DNA from: Novosphingobium aquimarinum
GTDB taxonomy: Bacteria; Pseudomonadota; Alphaproteobacteria; Sphingomonadales; Sphingomonadaceae
Length of the DNA stretch: 64,000 bases
Assembly (NCBI RefSeq): GCF_009746585.1
Contig: NZ_WRPO01000002.1
Location: forward strand, 62,001 to 126,000
Reading direction: 5' to 3'
Shown: piece by piece, positions 9,065-18,259 of the stretch
How the letters are laid out: each line of letters begins with the position of its first letter
Position numbering within the stretch: position 1 is the stretch's first letter
The notes under the pieces: model-generated
What the model was told of the DNA's origin: nothing
What the model saw: the letters and a program-made list of their open reading frames with translations, nothing else
Databases searched by the model: none
Made by a program: the position numbers and the translations under genes

Positions 9065-10002
9065 GCCGCGGCCCTCCGATCCAGAACCTTTTGCGCCAGA
9101 AGTTCACCGGTGGCCTTCGCCGCCGCCGTCATGATGTCGAGATTGCCGGAATAGCTGGGCAGATAATCGCCCGCGCCTTCGACTTCGAGGAAGATCGAGG
9201 TCTTCACGCCCGTGAACTCGCCGCGCCCAGGAATCTTGAGCTTGTTGTTGTCACCGTAGCGTTCGAACTGCACCTGCTGCTTCAGGCGGTAGCCGGGCAC
9301 GTACGCCTGCACCTTCTTCACCATGGCTTCCACCGAAGCACGGATCGCGTCCTCGTCCGCGCCTTCCGAAAGCGTGAAGACCGTATCGCGCATGATCATC
9401 GGCGGCTCGGCCGGGTTGAGGATGATGATGGCCTTGCCCTGATCGGCGCCCCCGACCTTCTCGATCGCGGCGGCCGTGGTGCGGGTGAATTCATCGATGT
9501 TGGCGCGCGTGCCAGGCCCGGCAGAGCGTGACGAGACCGAAGCGACGATCTCGGCATAGTGCACTTTGGCAACCTGACTGACGGCCGCGACCATGGGGAT
9601 CGTCGCCTGCCCGCCGCACGTCACCATGTTGACGTTCGGCTGGTCGAGATGCGCTTCCATGTTCACCGGCGGAATGGTGAAAGGACCGATCGCGGCGGGC
9701 GTCAGATCGACCACTTGCTTGCCGTCGGCACGCAGCGCGGCATCGTGTTCCTTGTGGGCATAGGCCGAGGTCGCGTCGAAGACGATGCCGATCTCGGGAT
9801 AGACGTCCATCTTTTTGAGGCCGTCGATACCCTCGTGCGTGGTCGCCACGCCGCGCTCCCGCGCCATGGCAAGACCTTCGGACTTCTCGTCGATGCCGAC
9901 GACGGCGACGAGTTCCATGTTCTGCGGGTATTTGATCATCTTGATCATCAGGTCAGTACCGATGTTACCCGATCCGATGATCGCCGCCTTGACCTTCGTC
10001 AA
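9061..10002 (-). CDS. hsaG: Acylating acetaldehyde/propanal dehydrogenase
   Basis: A 313-residue CoA-acylating aldehyde dehydrogenase (DmpF/BphJ/HsaG family). [13 protein letters not shown] is the NAD-binding loop, [12 protein letters not shown] contains the catalytic cysteine, and [17 protein letters not shown] is a family signature. It converts propanal released by the aldolase to propionyl-CoA. The start is TTG at 10002, with GGAG seven bases upstream and no alternative ATG that keeps the Rossmann strand. It is followed by the overlapping aldolase gene, with which it should form a heterotetramer. Confidence 0.93.
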   Translation of the reverse strand: MTKVKAAIIGSGNIGTDLMIKMIKYPQNMELVAVVGIDEKSEGLAMARERGVATTHEGIDGLKKMDVYPEIGIVFDATSAYAHKEHDAALRADGKQVVDLTPAAIGPFTIPPVNMEAHLDQPNVNMVTCGGQATIPMVAAVSQVAKVHYAEIVASVSSRSAGPGTRANIDEFTRTTAAAIEKVGGADQGKAIIILNPAEPPMIMRDTVFTLSEGADEDAIRASVEAMVKKVQAYVPGYRLKQQVQFERYGDNNKLKIPGRGEFTGVKTSIFLEVEGAGDYLPSYSGNLDIMTAAAKATGELLAQKVLDRRAAA

Positions 10003-10013
10003 CTCGTCTCTCC

Positions 10014-10805
10014 TTAGACGAACCGAGCGACACAGCGCCCGATCCCATGCAGTTCCATTTCGAAAACGTCGCCCGCCTGGGCGGGCGCCAGCGGCACCAG
10101 GCTACCCGACAGGATCACATCGCCCTTGTCGAGCGTAACCCCGTAAGCCCCGAGAGTGTTGGCCAGCCAGGCGACCGCTTGCAGCGGAGAGCCCTGCACC
10201 GCCGAGCCATAACCTTCCGACAACGGCTCACCATTCTTGGTGACGGTGACGTGCAAGGCCGGCAGATCGAGGCCGCGCGGATCGACCCGCGCATCTCCCA
10301 GCACGAACACCCCGCAGGACGCATTATCGGCCACCGTATCGACGATCGCGATCTTCCAATCGTCGATACGGCTGTCGACGATCTCGAAACACGGCGCGAT
10401 GAATTCGGTGGCTTCGAGGACGTCCTCGGCGGTGACACCGGGGCCGTTCAGGTCACTTTTGAGAATAAAGGCGATCTCGGCTTCGGCGCGCGGCTGAATC
10501 AAGCCTTCTGCGGCGATGTCGATATCGCCTTCGATCCACATCCGGTCGGTCAGAAAGCCAAAATCCGGCTGGTGCACGCCGAGCATGTCCTGAACGGCTT
10601 TCGAGGTGACGCCGATCTTCTTGCCCACAACGCGCTCGCCATCGTCCTGACGGCGCTTCAACGCACCGAGCGAGATCGCATAAGCATCGTCGATAGTGAG
10701 CGTCGGATCACGCGAGATCAGCGGTGGGACGGTTTTGCCTTGCCGCAAGGCCTCGTAGAGTTCCTGCGCGTATCTATCCGTCTGGGCGGTGGCCGTCAGG
10801 CTCAT
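10014..10805 (-). CDS. hsaE: 2-hydroxyhexa-2,4-dienoate hydratase (2-keto-4-pentenoate hydratase family)
   Basis: A 263-residue member of the hydratase/decarboxylase family (MhpD, BphH, HsaE). Signature parts are [40 protein letters not shown] with metal-ligand glutamates, and [19 protein letters not shown]. In the steroid pathway it adds water to the C6 dienoate released by HsaD, giving 4-hydroxy-2-oxohexanoate for the aldolase. Its ATG overlaps the stop of the flavin reductase gene by four bases. Confidence 0.9.
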   Translation of the reverse strand: MSLTATAQTDRYAQELYEALRQGKTVPPLISRDPTLTIDDAYAISLGALKRRQDDGERVVGKKIGVTSKAVQDMLGVHQPDFGFLTDRMWIEGDIDIAAEGLIQPRAEAEIAFILKSDLNGPGVTAEDVLEATEFIAPCFEIVDSRIDDWKIAIVDTVADNASCGVFVLGDARVDPRGLDLPALHVTVTKNGEPLSEGYGSAVQGSPLQAVAWLANTLGAYGVTLDKGDVILSGSLVPLAPAQAGDVFEMELHGIGRCVARFV

Positions 10806-11299
10806 AAGTAGGTTCCGTCCTGATAGATGAGCGGCGCAATTTCACCGGTCAGCCGGACGTGGCGAACCCGCCCGACGACGATGCTGTGCGTCCCATAGGC
10901 CATGATCCCGTCCACGACGCAGGACAGGTTCGCCTGCGTATCGTCGAGCATCGGAATGCCGTAAGGGTCGCGCGTCCATTGCCCGACAGTGAAGCGCAGC
11001 TCGCGTGCCACTGCCCCGCCAAATGCCGCCGACACTTCGCGCTGGTGGCGAGACAGGAGGTTGACCGTGAACGGCGCTCCATCCTGAATGCAAGCGTGCA
11101 GGCTGGCGGACTTGTTCACGCAGATCAGCACGGCCGGCGGCTCGAGCGTCAAAGACGTGATCGACGTCGCCGCCATGCCTGTGAAACCGTCGACTCCTTC
11201 GGCAACGACAATGGCGACGGCTGAGGACAGCCGCCGCATGGCATTGCGGAAATCGACGTCCACGTCACTTCCCTCAAAGGACGTGCCCGCTTCAGCCAT
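10802..11299 (-). CDS. hsaB: Flavin reductase component of the secosteroid hydroxylase
   Basis: A 165-residue flavin reductase-like protein (HpaC/HsaB family): FRNAMRRLSSAVAIVVAEG at the start, VLICVNKSASLHACI and FTVNLLSRHQREVSAAFGG in the flavin-binding split barrel. HsaB supplies reduced FMN to the oxygenase HsaA for hydroxylation of 3-HSA at C4. The two genes are in one operon here, separated by hsaD; the start overlaps the end of hsaD by eight bases. Confidence 0.88.
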   Translation of the reverse strand: MAEAGTSFEGSDVDVDFRNAMRRLSSAVAIVVAEGVDGFTGMAATSITSLTLEPPAVLICVNKSASLHACIQDGAPFTVNLLSRHQREVSAAFGGAVARELRFTVGQWTRDPYGIPMLDDTQANLSCVVDGIMAYGTHSIVVGRVRHVRLTGEIAPLIYQDGTYL

Positions 11300-12110
11300 G
11301 GAGGAAAGTCAGCGAATACCGGTTGAACTCGTCGGCACGCTCCACTTGGACCCAGTGCCCCACCTTGTTGAAGGTCACGACGCGCACGTCGTCGCACTGC
11401 TTCAGGAAATAGTCGATGCCGGTGAGCGGCATGAAGCGCTCCTCGCTGCCCCAGAAGAGCAAGATCGGCATTTTCAGTTCGCCAAGGCGCGGCTGAAGAT
11501 TGGGCGTGCGCATCCGCACGATCACGTCCTTGGGCTGGGTTCGGGCGACCGCGAAGCGTTCGGCCACCAGCGCATCGGTCGCATGGACCGGATCATGCAC
11601 CAGGTTGGTGATCAGTCGGCGTTGCTCGGTCTCGTCGAAGTCCGGGCCGCCGAACGATCCGACCATGCTCGCGATACCGGGCATGGCGAAATAGACTTCG
11701 CGCTCTTCGATGCAGCCCGGCGCCATCAGAATTAGCCGATCGACGAATTCGGGATGATCGAGCGCCATTTGGATCGCGATGCCGCCGCCCAGCGAATTGC
11801 CGATCAACGTGGCCTTGGCGATCCCGCTCGCCTGCAGCGCCTCGAACAAAGTGTCGGTGAACAGGGCAAGAGTGTAATCGATGCCCTCCGGCTTGGAGGA
11901 CTGACCGTAACCGATGAGATCGGGAAGTAGGACCCGGAAGCCGCCATCGACGAACGCTTGAACGTTCTGGCGAAAATTGGATTGGCCAGAGGCACCCGGG
12001 CCACTGCCGTGGATGAAGACGACGACCGGCCCGTCGGCCGGTCCCGCTTCATTGATCGCGATGTCGTGATCACCGCTCACGCGGTGAACACTGTTCCGAA
12101 ACTCACTCAA
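11292..12110 (-). CDS. hsaD: Meta-cleavage product hydrolase (DSHA hydrolase)
   Basis: An alpha/beta hydrolase of 272 residues counted from a TTG at 12110, which has GGAGAG just upstream; the longer open frame to 12233 has no homologous N-terminus. The oxyanion-hole HGSGPGASGQSNF, nucleophile elbow GNSLGGGIA and the histidine motif GHWVQVERADEFN match BphD/HsaD. HsaD hydrolyses the ring A cleavage product 4,9-DSHA to HIP and a C6 dienoate. The acid residue, Asp in WGREDR of HsaD and WGRDDR of BphD, aligns with Glu in WGSEERFMPL, an uncommon Asp-to-Glu change. Confidence 0.88.
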   Translation of the reverse strand: MSEFRNSVHRVSGDHDIAINEAGPADGPVVVFIHGSGPGASGQSNFRQNVQAFVDGGFRVLLPDLIGYGQSSKPEGIDYTLALFTDTLFEALQASGIAKATLIGNSLGGGIAIQMALDHPEFVDRLILMAPGCIEEREVYFAMPGIASMVGSFGGPDFDETEQRRLITNLVHDPVHATDALVAERFAVARTQPKDVIVRMRTPNLQPRLGELKMPILLFWGSEERFMPLTGIDYFLKQCDDVRVVTFNKVGHWVQVERADEFNRYSLTFLHG

Positions 12111-12135
12111 GCGCCTCTCCTTCAAACCTGAGTCA

Positions 12136-13374
12136 TCACAGGAACATGAAGGCGGGAGGCTGCCCCGAGAGGCTCCCGACCACGTCGCCCGACATATTGC
12201 CCGGATCGTTGGCGACGTGCGCGCGAGCAGCATGCAGATCGAGCCAGGGCTGGATTACGGGACTCGACATGTAAATCGCGCGGCCGCCGAGCAGCGGCAT
12301 CAATTCATCGATCAAATCCGCACAGCGACGCACTACCGAAGCGGACTGATACCGGTAGAGCGTCCGCTTCTCCATCGGCACGTCTTCGCCATTTTCGGCA
12401 TGAGCGATCATCTCGTCCATGTTTCGGCGCAGAACCACTTCCATTTCGTCGACCTGCGCGTAGGCCTTCGCCACCGCGTTCAGCAGGAGCGGATCGGTTT
12501 TGGACGCCTTCCCGGTGTTGGTCGAGACCCGGCTGGCCGCGATGTCCATAGCCGCCTTGATGCCTGCTTTGGCGCCGCCGAGGGCCGCCGTCGAGACGAG
12601 GCGCACGAAGATCTGCGCCCACGGCAGGCGAAACATCGGCGCATCGTTTTCGGCTTGCCCTGGATTCTTGCACAGGAAACCGTCGACGGCACGGTGCGTG
12701 CGATAGTCGGGAACGAAGGCACGATCGACGACGATGTCCTGGCTGCCCGTTCCCTGCAGGCCGAACACATCCCAAGTCTCCTCGATCGCGTAATCGGCAC
12801 GCGGCACCAGGAACGTGCGCATGTCGGGCGCGTCGCCCTCGTTCTCGGGCGGGATCAGCGCGCCCAGCAGCACCCACTGGCAGTGCTCCGAACCGGATGA
12901 AAAGCCCCAGCGTCCGGAAAGGTAGAAGCCGCCATCGGTCCTCTCCACCTTGCCCACCGGCTGGTAGGACGAGGAAACCAGGATGCTGTCGTCATCGCCC
13001 CATACGTCGACCTGCGCCTGATCGTGGAACAGTGCCAGTTCGTAAGGATGGCCGCCGACAACGCCGTAGACCCAGCCGGTCGACATGCAGCCTTCGGCGA
13101 GCAGCTTCTGGATCTCGAAGAACACATTGGGGTGCATTTCATAGCCACCCCAGCGCTTGGGCTGCAGCACGCGGAAAAACCCGGCTTCCTGCATCTCGGC
13201 GATCGTTTCGTCGGGAATGCGGCGCTCCGCCGTCGCGCGCCGAGCGCGCTCTTTGAGGACCGGCACCATCTTGCGCGCGCGCTCGATCAGAACGTCCGGC
13301 GTAATCGCTTCGCCATGGCCCGTATCCTCGGCTTCGGCGTCAGCGAACGAAACGGCTGCACTCGCTACGTTCAT
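12136..13374 (-). CDS. hsaA: Flavin-dependent secosteroid hydroxylase, oxygenase component
   Basis: A 412-residue member of the acyl-CoA-dehydrogenase-fold flavin monooxygenases (HsaA/HpaH type). The N-terminal IPDETIAEMQEAGFFRVLQPKRWGGYE, the central YQPVGKVERTDGGFYLSGRWGFSSG and GLQGTGSQDIVVDRAFVP, and the C-terminal LLGGRAIYMSSPVIQPWLD are typical. HsaA hydroxylates 3-HSA to the catechol 3,4-DHSA using FMNH2 from HsaB. I place the start at the ATG at 13374, with GGGAGG seven bases ahead. It opens the minus-strand hsa operon, divergent from hsaC. Confidence 0.92.
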   Translation of the reverse strand: MNVASAAVSFADAEAEDTGHGEAITPDVLIERARKMVPVLKERARRATAERRIPDETIAEMQEAGFFRVLQPKRWGGYEMHPNVFFEIQKLLAEGCMSTGWVYGVVGGHPYELALFHDQAQVDVWGDDDSILVSSSYQPVGKVERTDGGFYLSGRWGFSSGSEHCQWVLLGALIPPENEGDAPDMRTFLVPRADYAIEETWDVFGLQGTGSQDIVVDRAFVPDYRTHRAVDGFLCKNPGQAENDAPMFRLPWAQIFVRLVSTAALGGAKAGIKAAMDIAASRVSTNTGKASKTDPLLLNAVAKAYAQVDEMEVVLRRNMDEMIAHAENGEDVPMEKRTLYRYQSASVVRRCADLIDELMPLLGGRAIYMSSPVIQPWLDLHAARAHVANDPGNMSGDVVGSLSGQPPAFMFL

Positions 13375-13615
13375 GTCATTCCTCCCTGCCTTAGGCTGGC
13401 ATCTCAAAAACTGTGTTTGCGTAATTGAACTTGATCTCTTCTACGCAAACTGTCAAGTCCTCGACGGGGCTTGCGTCGTCCGCATTGAACACTTAGTAGG
13501 ATTTTGCACCAAAGGGCGGTCCTGCACCAGCGGTTTAATGTGGCAGCAAGACTTAGTCGGCGTGATTTGCGTAGCAATCCGCTGGAATGGGTGTTTGTCA
13601 GGGAGGCGGCGAGCG
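13375..13615. promoter_or_regulatory. Divergent hsaA-hsaC control region with inverted and direct repeats
   Basis: This 241-bp region drives both hsa operons. GTTTGCGTA (13415-13423) and TACGCAAAC (13442-13450) are a perfect nine-base inverted repeat with an 18-bp spacer. A third copy, TTTGCGTA, lies at 13566-13573. Near-direct repeats ACTTAGTAGG and ACTTAGTCGG end at 13500 and 13560, 60 bp apart. The layout suggests operator sites for a dimeric or multimeric regulator. I did not find a KstR/KstR2-type box. Confidence 0.6.
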
Positions 13616-14533
13616 GTGGCAGTCAGTTCACTGGGTTACGTTATCATCGAAACGCGTGACCTTGAAGCGTGGCAAGAATTCGGAACGCAAATATTAGGCG
13701 CAATGGCGGCAGAATCGCCGAGTGATGATGTTCTGCTTCTGCGCATCGATGATCGCCCCTTCCGCCTTTGGGTGCGCAAGGGCGAGCGCGACGCCTTCAT
13801 AGCGCCCGGCTGGGAGTTCGCTTCCAAGCAGGCCTATGATCAGGCCCTGGAGCGGTTAAGCGCTGCAGGTTGCGAAGTGGAAGTCGCGGACGTCATGGAA
13901 GCGCGGGCGCGCCAAGTATACGAACTGGCACGCTCTTCCGATCCGGCGGGCAATGCCTTCGAGCTGTTTTACGGCCGCTTCTACGATTACGCGCCGTTCG
14001 TTTCCCCCATGGCGGTCAGCAAGTTCGTGACGGGCGACAATGGCGACATGGGCCTGGGCCACGTCGTGCTGACCGCGCCCAACTTCGAAGAGACGCACGA
14101 CTTCTATAAGTCCGTGCTGGGCTTCGGCGACACCGATCTCGGACGCTTCTACCTCGATGGCGGCGGCCGGGACGATGCCGGCGTCGGCTTTGCCTTCCTT
14201 CACGCGCGCAACGGGCGTCACCACAGCCTCGCGCTCGGGCAAATGCCCGAAAGCCCGAACGGCGCAGTGCACATGATGCTGGAAGTTGGCACGCTCGAGG
14301 ATGTCGGGCGCGCCTACGACCGGGTGCTCAAGAGCAAGGGCAATGTCCCGCTTTCCGCATCCCTGGGACAACACCTCAACGACAAGATGACCTCGTTCTA
14401 CATGCGCACGCCGAGCGGTTTCGACATCGAATACGGTTGGAACGGGCTGGTCATCGACCCCGATACCTGGGTACCCACGACAAGCCTCGGCGTGAGCGAT
14501 TGGGGCCACAAGTGGGCACATGAAAGTGACTGA
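13616..14533 (+). CDS. hsaC: Extradiol ring-cleavage dioxygenase (3,4-DHSA dioxygenase)
   Basis: A 305-residue type I extradiol dioxygenase with two vicinal-oxygen-chelate modules, close to the length of HsaC/BphC. The iron ligands appear as His in GLGHVVLTAP (second module), His in RHHSLALG and Glu in FDIEYGWNG. HsaC opens the catechol ring A of 3,4-DHSA. The start is GTG at 13616 with GGGAGG nine bases upstream; the open frame extends much further 5' but those residues are not homologous. It leads the long plus-strand operon into ipdA. Confidence 0.93.
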   Translation: MAVSSLGYVIIETRDLEAWQEFGTQILGAMAAESPSDDVLLLRIDDRPFRLWVRKGERDAFIAPGWEFASKQAYDQALERLSAAGCEVEVADVMEARARQVYELARSSDPAGNAFELFYGRFYDYAPFVSPMAVSKFVTGDNGDMGLGHVVLTAPNFEETHDFYKSVLGFGDTDLGRFYLDGGGRDDAGVGFAFLHARNGRHHSLALGQMPESPNGAVHMMLEVGTLEDVGRAYDRVLKSKGNVPLSASLGQHLNDKMTSFYMRTPSGFDIEYGWNGLVIDPDTWVPTTSLGVSDWGHKWAHESD

Positions 14534-15425
14534 AATGAATAGACCTGTTCTGGATAAGCGAATGTCCGCCAAGGACATCGTCGCCAGCCTGAGCGATGGC
14601 ATGACCATCGGCATCGGCGGTTGGGGGCCCCGGCGCAAGCCGATGGCGCTGGTGCGCGAGATCCTACGATCCGACCTCAAGGACCTGACGATCGTCGCCT
14701 ATGGCGGCGCCGATGTCGGCATGCTGTGCGCGGCGGGCAAGGTGAAGAAGCTCGTCTTCGCGTTCGTGTCGCTGGATGCGATTCCGCTCGAGCCATGGTT
14801 CCGCAAGGCGCGCGAATCGGGCAGCCTCGAAATTCTCGAACTCGACGAAGGCATGTTCCAGTGGGGCCTCAAGGCCGCCGCTTTCGGCCTGCCTTTCCTC
14901 CCTTGCCGCGTGGGCCTCGGCACCGACCTTGCCGAACTGGGCGGTCTCAAGACGGTCCAGTCTCCTTATGAGGACGGCGAGACCCTGATCGCGATGCCCG
15001 CCCTGAAGCTGGACGTGGCGCTGATCCATGCCAATCGCAGCGACTATCGCGGCAACGTCCATCTCTTCGGGGCCGACGTTTATTACGACGAGTGGTTCGC
15101 CAAGGCCGCCGACAAGGCCTACGTCTCGTGCGAGGAGCTCGTCGACAAGATGGAGGACCATTACCCGGACGACGCGCGACTCAACGTGTTCGAACGCTGC
15201 TTCGTCACCGGCGTCGTTCATATGCCGGGCGGCGCGCACCCGAGTTCCATGCCGCCCGCTTACGGCTGGGACATGAAGGCGTTCAAGGCTTACGCGGCCG
15301 CCGCCAAGGATCCCGGAGACTGGTCGGCCGTGGCGGACAAATTCGTGGGCGCGGACGAAGACGCCTATCTCAATAGCATCGGTGGAAAGGAGGCGGTTGC
15401 GGCTCTCCCGCTCCCGATATTCTGA
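14520..15425 (+). CDS. ipdA: Ring C hydrolase (CoA-transferase-like) alpha subunit
   Basis: A 301-residue CoA-transferase family I alpha chain. The segment GMTIGIGGWGPRRKPMALVR and later GGADVGMLCAAGKVKK, ELDEGMFQWGLKAAA and SPYEDGETLIAMPALKLDVA match mycobacterial IpdA nearly block for block. IpdAB does not transfer CoA; it hydrolytically opens the last steroid ring in COCHEA-CoA. Starts are possible at 14520 (overlapping hsaC by 14 bases) or 14535 (MNRPVLDKRMS); neither has a strong ribosome site and the second matches the length of IpdA better. Confidence 0.93.
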   Translation: MKVTEMNRPVLDKRMSAKDIVASLSDGMTIGIGGWGPRRKPMALVREILRSDLKDLTIVAYGGADVGMLCAAGKVKKLVFAFVSLDAIPLEPWFRKARESGSLEILELDEGMFQWGLKAAAFGLPFLPCRVGLGTDLAELGGLKTVQSPYEDGETLIAMPALKLDVALIHANRSDYRGNVHLFGADVYYDEWFAKAADKAYVSCEELVDKMEDHYPDDARLNVFERCFVTGVVHMPGGAHPSSMPPAYGWDMKAFKAYAAAAKDPGDWSAVADKFVGADEDAYLNSIGGKEAVAALPLPIF

Positions 15426-16213
15426 TGACGGACGTAACACTCGCAGAACTATGCATTTTCGCCTGCTCCGAGGCCTTCCGCGGCAATGGTGAGATCGTGG
15501 CGACCGGCGTGGGGCCCGTACCCCGGCTTGCCGCCGGGCTGGCCAAGCTGACGCACACACCAGAACTGATGATGACCGATGGCGAAGCCTATCTGGTGGA
15601 GCAGCCGGTGCCGATCGGCCCGCGCGGCTACGATGACCGTAAGGCGGCCGGCTACCTGCCCTTCTCGCGCTTCTTCGACAGCGCGGTCTGGACCGGCCGA
15701 CGCCACGCGATGGTCACGCCGACCCAGATCGACCGCTTCGGGCAGATCAACCTGAGCTATCTGGGCGGTACGTACGACAAGCCGAAGATCCAGATGCTCG
15801 GCGTGCGCGGCTTTCCGGGCAACACCATCTATCACGCGAACAGCTTCTTCTTCCCGTCGCACACGGCTCGCACGCTGGTTCCCGGCGAAGTCGATATGGT
15901 GTCGGGCGTGGGCTACAATCCGGCCAAACGCGTGGCGGGCGGCAATTACTCGGGCGTCGACCTCCGCCGCATCGTGACCAACTTGTGCGTCATGGACTTC
16001 GGGGGAACGGATAACGCCATCCGCGTGATCTCGCTGCATCCCGGCGTGTCCTTCGAGGACGTGCAAGCCGAAACCGGATTCGAGCTCGAAAAGGGCGACA
16101 TTGTCGAGACTCCGCTGCCCGGTGCAGAGGAACTGGACATCATCGCCATTCTCGACCCGCACGGCGTCCGCGCCAGCGTCATCAAAGACAATCCCGCAGC
16201 GCGGAGCACCTGA
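15425..16213 (+). CDS. ipdB: Ring C hydrolase (CoA-transferase-like) beta subunit
   Basis: A 262-residue CoA-transferase family I beta chain: MMTDGEAYLVEQPVPIG, GRRHAMVTPTQIDRFGQINL and GVRGFPGNTIYHANSFFF, as in IpdB. It pairs with IpdA to form the COCHEA-CoA ring hydrolase. The start codon overlaps the ipdA stop (TGATG), and the same junction links it to the next gene. Identity rests on the sequence match together with the ipdA-ipdB-ipdC-echA20 neighbourhood, which is shared with actinobacteria. Confidence 0.92.
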   Translation: MTDVTLAELCIFACSEAFRGNGEIVATGVGPVPRLAAGLAKLTHTPELMMTDGEAYLVEQPVPIGPRGYDDRKAAGYLPFSRFFDSAVWTGRRHAMVTPTQIDRFGQINLSYLGGTYDKPKIQMLGVRGFPGNTIYHANSFFFPSHTARTLVPGEVDMVSGVGYNPAKRVAGGNYSGVDLRRIVTNLCVMDFGGTDNAIRVISLHPGVSFEDVQAETGFELEKGDIVETPLPGAEELDIIAILDPHGVRASVIKDNPAARST

Positions 16214-17142
16214 TGGACGACCTCGTACCGCCTCGTCAGGCCGACATCACGTACGAAACGGACGAACCGGTCCGTTACGAAGTCGATGGCGCGGTCGCGC
16301 ATATCATCATGAACCGGCCGGGCTTCAACAACGCCCAGAACAGTCAGATGACCTATGCGTTGGACGACGCCTTCCGGCGCGCGGTGGACGACGATGCCGT
16401 GCGCGCGATCGTGCTGCGCGGAGAGGGCAAGCACTTCTCCGCCGGGCACGACATCGGTACGCCCGGCCGCGACGTCGCCAAGTCCTGGGAGCGCAAGCAT
16501 CTGGTGCCGGATCACGTGAACAAGCCGGCGGCGGAATTCCTCTATACCCGCGAGCAGGAAGTCTACATCGGCATGTGCCGCCGTTGGCGCGATGTGCCGA
16601 AGCCAACCATCGCGGCGATCCAGGGCGCGTGCATCGCCGGCGGACTGATGCTCGCCTGGGTGTGCGACCTCATCGTCGCGACCGAGGACGCCTTCTTCCA
16701 GGATCCGGTCAACCGGATGGGCATTCCGGGCGTCGAATATTTCGCTCATGGCTTCGAACTGCCGCCGCGCATCGCCAAGGAATTCATTCTGCTCGGCGAA
16801 CGCATGCCGGCGGAACGAGCCTACAACTTCGGCATGGTCAATCGGCTGTCGGCCCGCGAGACATTGCTGGCCGACGTCAAGAAGATCGCCGACGAACTCG
16901 CTTCGCGGCCACGGCTGGGCAATTGGCTGACCAAGCAGGCGCTCAACCACGTCGAGGATCTGCGAGGCAAGCGTACCGCGATGGATGCCGCCTTCCACAT
17001 GCACCATTTCGCGCATGCGCAGAACGACCTGACGTCCTCGAACAGCCTGGGTGGCCAGGACGCCCGATCGATGGCGGCGGCGAACAAGGCGGCGGAAGCC
17101 GACCGGGCCGCTGCTAAGGACAAAGGTTCGAAGGACAGTTGA
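16213..17142 (+). CDS. Enoyl-CoA hydratase/isomerase (crotonase family)
   Basis: A 309-residue crotonase-fold protein. HFSAGHDIGTPGRD forms one half of the oxyanion hole and IAGGLMLAWVCDLIVATEDAFFQDP the other; a lysine/alanine-rich tail closes the protein. It is distinct from the EchA20-like gene nearby and longer than typical crotonases. Located between ipdB and ipdC, it probably hydrates an unsaturated CoA ester during breakdown of the C/D-ring remnant, but the exact step is not known. Its start overlaps the ipdB stop. Confidence 0.85.
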   Translation: MDDLVPPRQADITYETDEPVRYEVDGAVAHIIMNRPGFNNAQNSQMTYALDDAFRRAVDDDAVRAIVLRGEGKHFSAGHDIGTPGRDVAKSWERKHLVPDHVNKPAAEFLYTREQEVYIGMCRRWRDVPKPTIAAIQGACIAGGLMLAWVCDLIVATEDAFFQDPVNRMGIPGVEYFAHGFELPPRIAKEFILLGERMPAERAYNFGMVNRLSARETLLADVKKIADELASRPRLGNWLTKQALNHVEDLRGKRTAMDAAFHMHHFAHAQNDLTSSNSLGGQDARSMAAANKAAEADRAAAKDKGSKDS

Positions 17143-18257
17143 TGGCCGATCCGCTTCACACGATCATGGTCGAACGGCTGGGCTGCCGCTGGCCGATCAT
17201 TCAGACGGCGATGGGCTGGGTCGCGGAACCGAGCCTGGTGATCGGCAGCAGCAATGCGGGTGCCTTCGGTTTCCTCGGCGCCGCCGTGATGACGCCGGAC
17301 GAGGCGCGCGAGAAGCTGCTGCAAGTGCGGCGCGGTACCGATCGCCCGTTTGGCGTGAACTTTCACAGCTTTCAGCCCGGCGCGAATGAGATCGTCGACC
17401 TCATCATCGAGAACAAGGAACAGGTCCGCGCCGTCTCGTTCGGGCGTGGCCCCGACGCCAAGATGATCGGCCGCTTCAAGGACGCGGGCATCCTGTGCGT
17501 CCCCACCGTGGGGGCTGTGAAGCACGCGCAGAAAATGGTGCAGCTCGGCGTCGACATGGTGAACGTGCAAGGCGGCGAAGGCGGCGGTCACACCGGCTCG
17601 GTCGCGACCACGGTGCTGTTGCCGCAAGTGCTCGACGCCGTCGACGTGCCGGTCATAGCCAGCGGCGGTTTCGCGGACGGTCGCGGCTTGGCCGCCGCCC
17701 TCGCCTATGGCGCCGTGGGTATCGCCATGGGTACCCGGTTCCTGCTGACCCAGGAAAGCCCGGTGCCCGAGAGTACCAAGGGCGAATACCTCAAGGCTTC
17801 GACCGACGGCATCGTCGTCACCACCAAGCTCGACGGGATTCCCCAGCGCATGGTGCGATCGAAGGCGATGGAACGGATCGAACGCTCTGGCCCGCTGGGC
17901 ATGTGGCTGCGCGCCTTCGAAAGCGGCCGCCAGATGAAGGCGCAGACCGGTGCCTCCTGGCTCCAGCTGATCAAGTCCGCGCGCGGCATGACCGCGCATG
18001 GAGCGATGCCGCTCAAGCAGGCGATCATGGCCGCGAACATGCCGATGATGATCCAGAAGGCGGTCGTCGATGGCGACGTCGAGAACGGCGTGATGGCGAC
18101 GGGCGTGGTCGGCGGGCGGGTCAGCGATGTTCCGACCTGCCAGGAGCTGGTCGATCGGATCGTCGCCGAAGCGCACGACCGACTCGCCGCCCTGGCCTCG
18201 CTTGCTTCCACCCCCTCGCAAAGTGCCGCTGGCGCGCAACGCGCCGCAGGAGTTTAA
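17142..18257 (+). CDS. ipdC: IpdC flavin-dependent oxidoreductase (nitronate monooxygenase family)
   Basis: A 371-residue FMN TIM-barrel protein. PIIQTAMGWVAEPSLV, VNVQGGEGGGHTGSVATTVL and IASGGFADGRGLAAALAYG match the mycobacterial IpdC (Rv3553) closely, down to the C-terminal PTCQELVDRIV. IpdC introduces the ring C double bond in HIP-CoA catabolism before ring opening. I use the ATG at 17142, which overlaps the previous stop (TGATG), rather than the upstream TTG. The family also includes nitronate monooxygenases, but the operon context makes that unlikely. Confidence 0.92.
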   Translation: MADPLHTIMVERLGCRWPIIQTAMGWVAEPSLVIGSSNAGAFGFLGAAVMTPDEAREKLLQVRRGTDRPFGVNFHSFQPGANEIVDLIIENKEQVRAVSFGRGPDAKMIGRFKDAGILCVPTVGAVKHAQKMVQLGVDMVNVQGGEGGGHTGSVATTVLLPQVLDAVDVPVIASGGFADGRGLAAALAYGAVGIAMGTRFLLTQESPVPESTKGEYLKASTDGIVVTTKLDGIPQRMVRSKAMERIERSGPLGMWLRAFESGRQMKAQTGASWLQLIKSARGMTAHGAMPLKQAIMAANMPMMIQKAVVDGDVENGVMATGVVGGRVSDVPTCQELVDRIVAEAHDRLAALASLASTPSQSAAGAQRAAGV

Positions 18258-18259
18258 AA

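Noticed and set aside
13375-13615. A KstR or KstR2 binding box in the hsaA-hsaC region
   Set aside because: I found no sequence matching the KstR palindrome (AGAAC/GTTCT type); the repeats present are of a different sequence.
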